The notes below the pieces were generated by a model that was not told the origin of the DNA, made no database searches, and saw nothing but the letters and a program-made list of their open reading frames with translations. A program made the position numbers and the translations under genes. From JADLHS01 sp964594985 (GTDB lineage: Bacteria; Verrucomicrobiota; Verrucomicrobiia; Limisphaerales; JADLHS01), in the NCBI GenBank assembly GCA_964594985.1, contig CAZQNQ010000006.1, forward strand, positions 1 through 64,000: a DNA stretch of 64,000 nucleotides, written 5' to 3'. The first letter of the stretch is position 1, and each line of letters begins with the position of its first letter. Below, piece after piece: positions 59,782 through 64,000 of the stretch.

Positions 59782-62700
59782 TCAGGGATAAATCAGGCGA
59801 TAGAACACACTGCCCTGGTTCGCATCCACCGGCAGGCTTACGCTGTTCGTCGTGGCTGAACCCGGCACATCAAACCAATTGGTGCTAAGGCCCGCTGCCA
59901 AATCATTGGTCTGGACCTGCAAACGCCAGCCGAGGTGATCCGCCGGCCAGGACAGGGTGAGTACGCCATTTGAAACAGACATCGAAACGTCCACCGGCAC
60001 GGTCGAACTGGGGATGGCGCTGACTTGAGTCGAGTTCAACCCTTCGCCGCTGATGTTGGCGGCGGAGACGACATAGTAATACGTCGTGCCGTTGACCAAG
60101 CCCGGGTCGGAGCAGGTGGTCGTACTGACATTCGTAATCGTGGTGTACGATCCGCCGCTCGTCGTGGCGCGTTTCACTTTGTAACTGGTCGCGCTCGCGG
60201 ATGCGCTCCAACTCAACCCGACCTGACCGTTGCCGGGAGTTGCGGTCAGACTCGTCGGCGCCGCCGGCACGCCGCCGTTGGAAGTGAACAGCGTGGAAAC
60301 TTCGGCGGAACTCAACGCGCGGCGGTAAATGCGGAAATCATCCACGCGGCCGTTGAGGTAGGGATCGGAGTACTGTGATCGGCCAATGTAGTTCAAGCCG
60401 GTGTTGCCCAGATTCGACGGCTTGAGCGTCATGCTGGCGTTGGTGCCGACGGCGACGCCGTCCACGTAGAGGACGCCCGTCGTTCCCGACAAGGTCACGG
60501 CCACGTGCCGCCAACCGCCGATGGCGAGGGCGGCGGTGCCGTTGATGCGTTGCTCGGTGCTGCCGCCGCTGGTGGTAATGGCGTAACGAATCGCGCCGCC
60601 GCCACCGACCGGAGCGAGAAACATATAATTGCCGGTGCCAGTACCGAAATCGAAGAGCCGCGCCCAAGTGCTGTTGGCATTCAAATAAACCCAGGTGCTG
60701 ATGCTGAAATCATTCAACGTGCTGACTACGCCCGTGGGCAAATTGACATAGCCGCTGCTCCCATTGAGTGAAACAGCGTTGTTGATCTTGCCCGCCGCCG
60801 AGAAACTTGCGCCTGTTGCCAACGTGCCGTTCTTGCCGTTGCCGCTCGAATCGGCGGCGCTCGTGCCGCTGGCTTCGTTGAATTTCAGATAGGCCAAAAG
60901 CTCGGTGGGCGTTGCCGTTACTTGCGGAGAGTTGCCGCTTTCGCCCGCGCCGTTCGCGGCGGCCACCACATAGTAATAGGTGATGCCGTTCAGCGCGGTC
61001 GGGTCGGTGTAATTCGCGGACGTGGCCGTGACGATGGTCGTGTAAGGTCCGCCGCTCGTCGTCGCGCGTTTCACTTTGTAAGTGGGCACGCTGGCCACGG
61101 CGGTCCAGGTCAAGGCGACCAGATTGTTGCCCAACGTCGCGGCGAGGCTGCTCGGTGCGGCGGGCAAACCTTCGGAGTTGGCCAAAGCCACAATCTGCGC
61201 GCCGCTCAACGCCTGATTGTAGATGCGGAAATCATCCACGCGCCCGTTCAGGTAGGGATCGCTGAACTGCGATCTGCCGATGTAATTTAGCGTCGTGTTG
61301 CCCAGATTTGACGGCTTGAGGGTCATGCTGGTGTTCGTGCCGACGGCCACGCCATCCACGTAGAGTGTTCCGGTCGTGCCGGACAACGTCACCGCGACGT
61401 GATGCCACGCGCCCGCCGCGAGGGCCGGGCCGTTGATTTGCTGCTCGCCGCTGCCGGTGTTGATGGCGTAACGAACACTGTTTCCGCCGCTGACCGGAGC
61501 GAGGAACATATAAGCCGTCGTGCCCGTGCCGAAATCAAAGAGTCGCGCCCACGTGCCGTTGGCGTTGACATAAACCCACGCGGCGATGCTGAAGTTGCCC
61601 GAGAGCGAGCTCACCACGCCAGCGGGCAGAGTCGCGTAGTTGCCCGCGCCGTTTAGCCCGACCGCGTTGTCGAACTTGCCCGTCGTCCAACCCGCGCCCG
61701 CCACCAAAGTGCCGTGCCGCGTTCCGACGGAATCAAATGCAATCGTGCCGCTGGTTTCATTGAATTTCCAATGCGCGAACAGGGCAGTGGGCGATGCGGT
61801 CACTTGCATTGAGTTCGCGCTCTCGCCGACTGAGTTGGTGGCTGACACCACATAGTAATACGTTGCGCCGTTGATAGCGGTTGCATCCGTGTAAGTCGTC
61901 TCAGTCGGAGTGCCGATCGTGGTGTAAGGGCCGCCATTGACCGTGGCGCGTTTCACGTTGTAACTGGTGGCATCGGTGGATGCGGCCCAGTTCAACAGGA
62001 CTTGATTGTGACCCGGCATCGCGGCCAGACCCGCCGGCACGAGCGGTAATGTTGGGGTCGTTGTGGTTGCGTTGACTTCGGTGCTGTCGCCGCTTTCGCC
62101 GGAGTCGTTCGTTGCGGAGACAACGTAGTAATAAGTCGTAGCACCCGTCAGCCCCGCATCGGAGTAACTTAGTCCCTTAACATCGGCGGCAATCGTGGTG
62201 TAAGGTCCGCCGCTGGTCGTTGCTCGTTTGACGTTGAAACCGTCGGCACCTGCCTGATCGGCCCAAGTCAGATTGATTTGCTGACTGCTGGCGGGAGTGA
62301 CTACCAAGCCCGTCGGCGCGGCGGAAATTTGCGGCGTGCCGAAAATCTGGCATTCGTAAAAGGAAGCCCAGCCACCGCCCGGAACGATGCCGGTCGCCGT
62401 GATGCGCACGTAACGCGCTGTCGTCGAGAAGGTATTAGTCGTAGTTCCGACGACAGCGTTGGCCGTCGCGTCCAAGGCCACGGTGTAGTTCACGTCATTG
62501 GTGCTGACTTCAATCCGGTATTGGAACGAGTAACCCGGATACCAGTGGGTGACGATGCTGGTGATGTCGTGCACCGCGCCCAAATCCACACGCCACCATT
62601 GCGGATACGCGCCGCCGTTCGCCGTCCAGCGAAGCGTGGGGATGTTTCCGTCGTTGCCATTGACTGGCTGATGTCCGCCCAGCGAACTGCTCGCGGTCGC

Positions 62701-63693
62701 GGGCCGGAATTGCGAAACCAATCCGGCGGAAATTCCCGGAAGCGCGGTGTTGATGAATTTCCACTGTTGATTCCAACTCGCGTTGTTGCCCCACTGCTGC
62801 ATCCCGGCGCCTTCCACGGTCTGGCCGCCCGTGTCGAGGCACTTGCCGCTGGCCACATTGATGAGCTTGTAAAAGCCGCCATCGGTTCGGATCACCTGCC
62901 ATTGCTGGCTGGCGCTGAAATTTTCCGCCACTTGACCCACCGGCGAACCGTCAACATTGCTGCCGAATGAATCCAGAAATTTACCGGTGGCGACCGAACG
63001 CAGCGTGAAATAGGTCGTGCCCGGAATCAGGCGCAACACCCATTGCTGATTGGGACTGCCGGAACCGCCCCATTGCCTGACCTGCGCGCCGTCCGCGATG
63101 GAGCCGAAATTGTCAAGCAGCCGGGTGTTGTTCCGATTCCGCAGGCAGTAGGTGCCGGGCGCGAACCCGATGGTCTTGTCGGTTTCCGTTCCCATGTCCT
63201 GGAGAAAACCACCGACGAAGCCCACGAGCCGCTCGGGATTAACCGCCTCGTTATCGTAGTTCCAACCATACGGCCAGAAATGCGCGGCGTCGCAGCCGAC
63301 TGCGGCCCCGGGGCCGTCGTACGCTTGCGCGGCATTGTTGCAATACGTGCCGATCCATCCGCCCTGGCGCAAATCGTTCCACGTCCCGTAAGTTCCCGTG
63401 CCCAGCCAGTGACACATTTCGTGCATCGCCGTCCGGTAGTTCCGCGACCCGCCGAACCGGATCTGACCGTGATAACCGGCATCGGCCGTCGGCGTGCCGG
63501 GCGAGTGGATGACGCCGATGTCGTAGGTATAGTCCGAATAGGTGTTGAACATCGCCACGGCCTGGCTCATCGCCGAGTGGATGTCATTCGATGCATTCAC
63601 ATCGGTGGGCAAAGCATTCCAATGCCAGCTCAACGCGGCAGGGCAGGTCAACGCGCTGAAGGCCAGGGCGAGCGCTCCGAGTAAATGTTTCAT
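59782..63693 (-). CDS. giant secreted HExxH protein with ricin-type lectin, F5/8C, FN3 and LamG modules
   Basis: This is a 1303-residue product. A signal peptide (LLGALALAFSALTCPAA) precedes an N-terminal domain with AMHEMCHWLGTG (His91, Glu92, His95), a zinc-protease-like HExxHxxG motif. Then come a ricin-type beta-trefoil lectin (about 176-315; Gln-x-Trp repeats such as NQQWVLR, SQQWQVI, NQQWKFI), an F5/8C discoidin-like domain (about 325-455), FN3 domains, LamG domain 1 (about 640-830), FN3, LamG domain 2, and a final FN3 with C-terminal YRLIYP. Probably a surface-acting peptidase or mucin-like glycoprotein-binding protein. The third zinc ligand is not certain. Confidence 0.85.
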   Translation of the reverse strand: MKHLLGALALAFSALTCPAALSWHWNALPTDVNASNDIHSAMSQAVAMFNTYSDYTYDIGVIHSPGTPTADAGYHGQIRFGGSRNYRTAMHEMCHWLGTGTYGTWNDLRQGGWIGTYCNNAAQAYDGPGAAVGCDAAHFWPYGWNYDNEAVNPERLVGFVGGFLQDMGTETDKTIGFAPGTYCLRNRNNTRLLDNFGSIADGAQVRQWGGSGSPNQQWVLRLIPGTTYFTLRSVATGKFLDSFGSNVDGSPVGQVAENFSASQQWQVIRTDGGFYKLINVASGKCLDTGGQTVEGAGMQQWGNNASWNQQWKFINTALPGISAGLVSQFRPATASSSLGGHQPVNGNDGNIPTLRWTANGGAYPQWWRVDLGAVHDITSIVTHWYPGYSFQYRIEVSTNDVNYTVALDATANAVVGTTTNTFSTTARYVRITATGIVPGGGWASFYECQIFGTPQISAAPTGLVVTPASSQQINLTWADQAGADGFNVKRATTSGGPYTTIAADVKGLSYSDAGLTGATTYYYVVSATNDSGESGDSTEVNATTTTPTLPLVPAGLAAMPGHNQVLLNWAASTDATSYNVKRATVNGGPYTTIGTPTETTYTDATAINGATYYYVVSATNSVGESANSMQVTASPTALFAHWKFNETSGTIAFDSVGTRHGTLVAGAGWTTGKFDNAVGLNGAGNYATLPAGVVSSLSGNFSIAAWVYVNANGTWARLFDFGTGTTAYMFLAPVSGGNSVRYAINTGSGEQQINGPALAAGAWHHVAVTLSGTTGTLYVDGVAVGTNTSMTLKPSNLGNTTLNYIGRSQFSDPYLNGRVDDFRIYNQALSGAQIVALANSEGLPAAPSSLAATLGNNLVALTWTAVASVPTYKVKRATTSGGPYTTIVTATSANYTDPTALNGITYYYVVAAANGAGESGNSPQVTATPTELLAYLKFNEASGTSAADSSGNGKNGTLATGASFSAAGKINNAVSLNGSSGYVNLPTGVVSTLNDFSISTWVYLNANSTWARLFDFGTGTGNYMFLAPVGGGGAIRYAITTSGGSTEQRINGTAALAIGGWRHVAVTLSGTTGVLYVDGVAVGTNASMTLKPSNLGNTGLNYIGRSQYSDPYLNGRVDDFRIYRRALSSAEVSTLFTSNGGVPAAPTSLTATPGNGQVGLSWSASASATSYKVKRATTSGGSYTTITNVSTTTCSDPGLVNGTTYYYVVSAANISGEGLNSTQVSAIPSSTVPVDVSMSVSNGVLTLSWPADHLGWRLQVQTNDLAAGLSTNWFDVPGSATTNSVSLPVDANQGSVFYRLIYP

Positions 63694-63874
63694 TCGGTTG
63701 GGTTTCCTGATTGGCATTTGGTGGCAACGCAACACACCCGGGCTTGCTGGGATTTGTGCTTTTGCGGCGTGTATCCGGCTAAATTTCACCTAATCATAAC
63801 TCACCCGGCCAACGCTTGAAGCCCCCCAAATGAGTGGCGTGAAGGCGGCCAGCAGCAGGAGTTTGACGGCTATG

Positions 63875-64000
63875 TCAGGGTGCGGAAACCGAGGTGCGAT
63901 AGAACGCTCCAGCTCCGGGAGGGGTGGGGTCTGCCAGTAGTACCGGCCCGTCGTCGGCGACCGGCCCGTTGGTAAGAATCGTGGCCCACAAACCATCCAG
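63875..64000 (-). CDS. 3' end of a secreted protein, cut by the window edge
   Basis: Only the last 41 codons are present. They read LDGLWATILTNGPVADDGPV then LLADPTPPGAGAFYRTSVSA. The 'A.FYR' ending matches the C-terminal module of other secreted verrucomicrobial proteins here (for example VFYRLIYP in the gene downstream). The gene continues beyond position 64000. A longer open frame nearby (63790-63996) is an alternative reading but looks less protein-like. Confidence 0.55.
   Translation of the reverse strand: MDGLWATILTNGPVADDGPVLLADPTPPGAGAFYRTSVSAP

Overview
The window looks like chromosomal DNA of a free-living Verrucomicrobium (Pedosphaera/Limisphaera-like). I infer this from GC-rich codon use, large secreted LamG-domain proteins ending in a short Phe-Tyr/Phe-Arg motif, a PEP-CTERM protein, a GspG-type pseudopilin, an ECF sigma factor beside a Ser/Thr kinase, and a very high density of palindromic, MITE-like repeats. 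No rRNA, tRNA or CRISPR array was seen.

Region 1 (1-15.5 kb) is a mosaic. It holds the remnant of a REP-associated (RAYT-type) transposase, a TPR lipoprotein that appears frameshifted, a sugar-phosphate isomerase, a truncated glycine-transporter-type gene, a PmtA-like methyltransferase, a Tat-exported Gfo/Idh/MocA oxidoreductase, a beta-helix protein, signal peptidase I, a PIN nuclease with an unusual large partner, and a nucleotidyltransferase module bounded by copies of the mutS 3' end. It continues with mutS itself, a HEAT-repeat protein and a cysteine-motif protein. mutS carries three in-frame palindromic insertions.

Region 2 (15.5-40.5 kb) holds a TonB-ExbB-ExbD operon and then a large lipid/polyketide locus resembling aryl polyene (APE) and flexirubin clusters. 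The plus-strand arm (17.9-28.5 kb) encodes an adenylate-forming ligase, an acyl carrier protein, a condensation-like acyltransferase, an FAD oxidoreductase, a PaaK-like ligase, a GT2-DUF2062 protein and a three-part MMPL exporter/acyltransferase/methyltransferase fusion. The minus-strand arm (40.4-29.0 kb) encodes an LpxL-like acyltransferase, two hotdog dehydratases, ketosynthases (one double), a chain-length-factor-like protein, a second ACP, a polysaccharide deacetylase, LolA, a small lipoprotein, a C45 acyltransferase/hydrolase and a PlsC-type acyltransferase. Inferred flow: activate a starter acid, extend it on ACP with KS/DH cycles, transfer it to a lipid or glycan acceptor, and export it to the outer membrane through MMPL and LolA. 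No ketoreductase, aromatic ammonia lyase or thioesterase was found in the window, so the product is unlikely to be a standard APE made by this locus alone.

Region 3 (40.5-64 kb, all minus strand) is an arabinan-oriented secreted-enzyme locus. It has a GH51 arabinofuranosidase, a GH43 arabinanase with two LamG domains, a tandem GH43 protein, a 1643-residue LamG/sugar-dehydrogenase/diheme protein, a PEP-CTERM protein and its LamG-bearing relative, a pseudopilin, a receptor-like kinase next to its ECF sigma factor, and a 1303-residue HExxH protein with lectin, discoidin and LamG modules. The window ends inside another secreted protein.

Overlaid on all regions are at least six families of inverted repeats. 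They include a 284-bp MITE-like element in two copies, and palindromes lying in frame inside mutS, a ketosynthase gene and an oxidoreductase gene.
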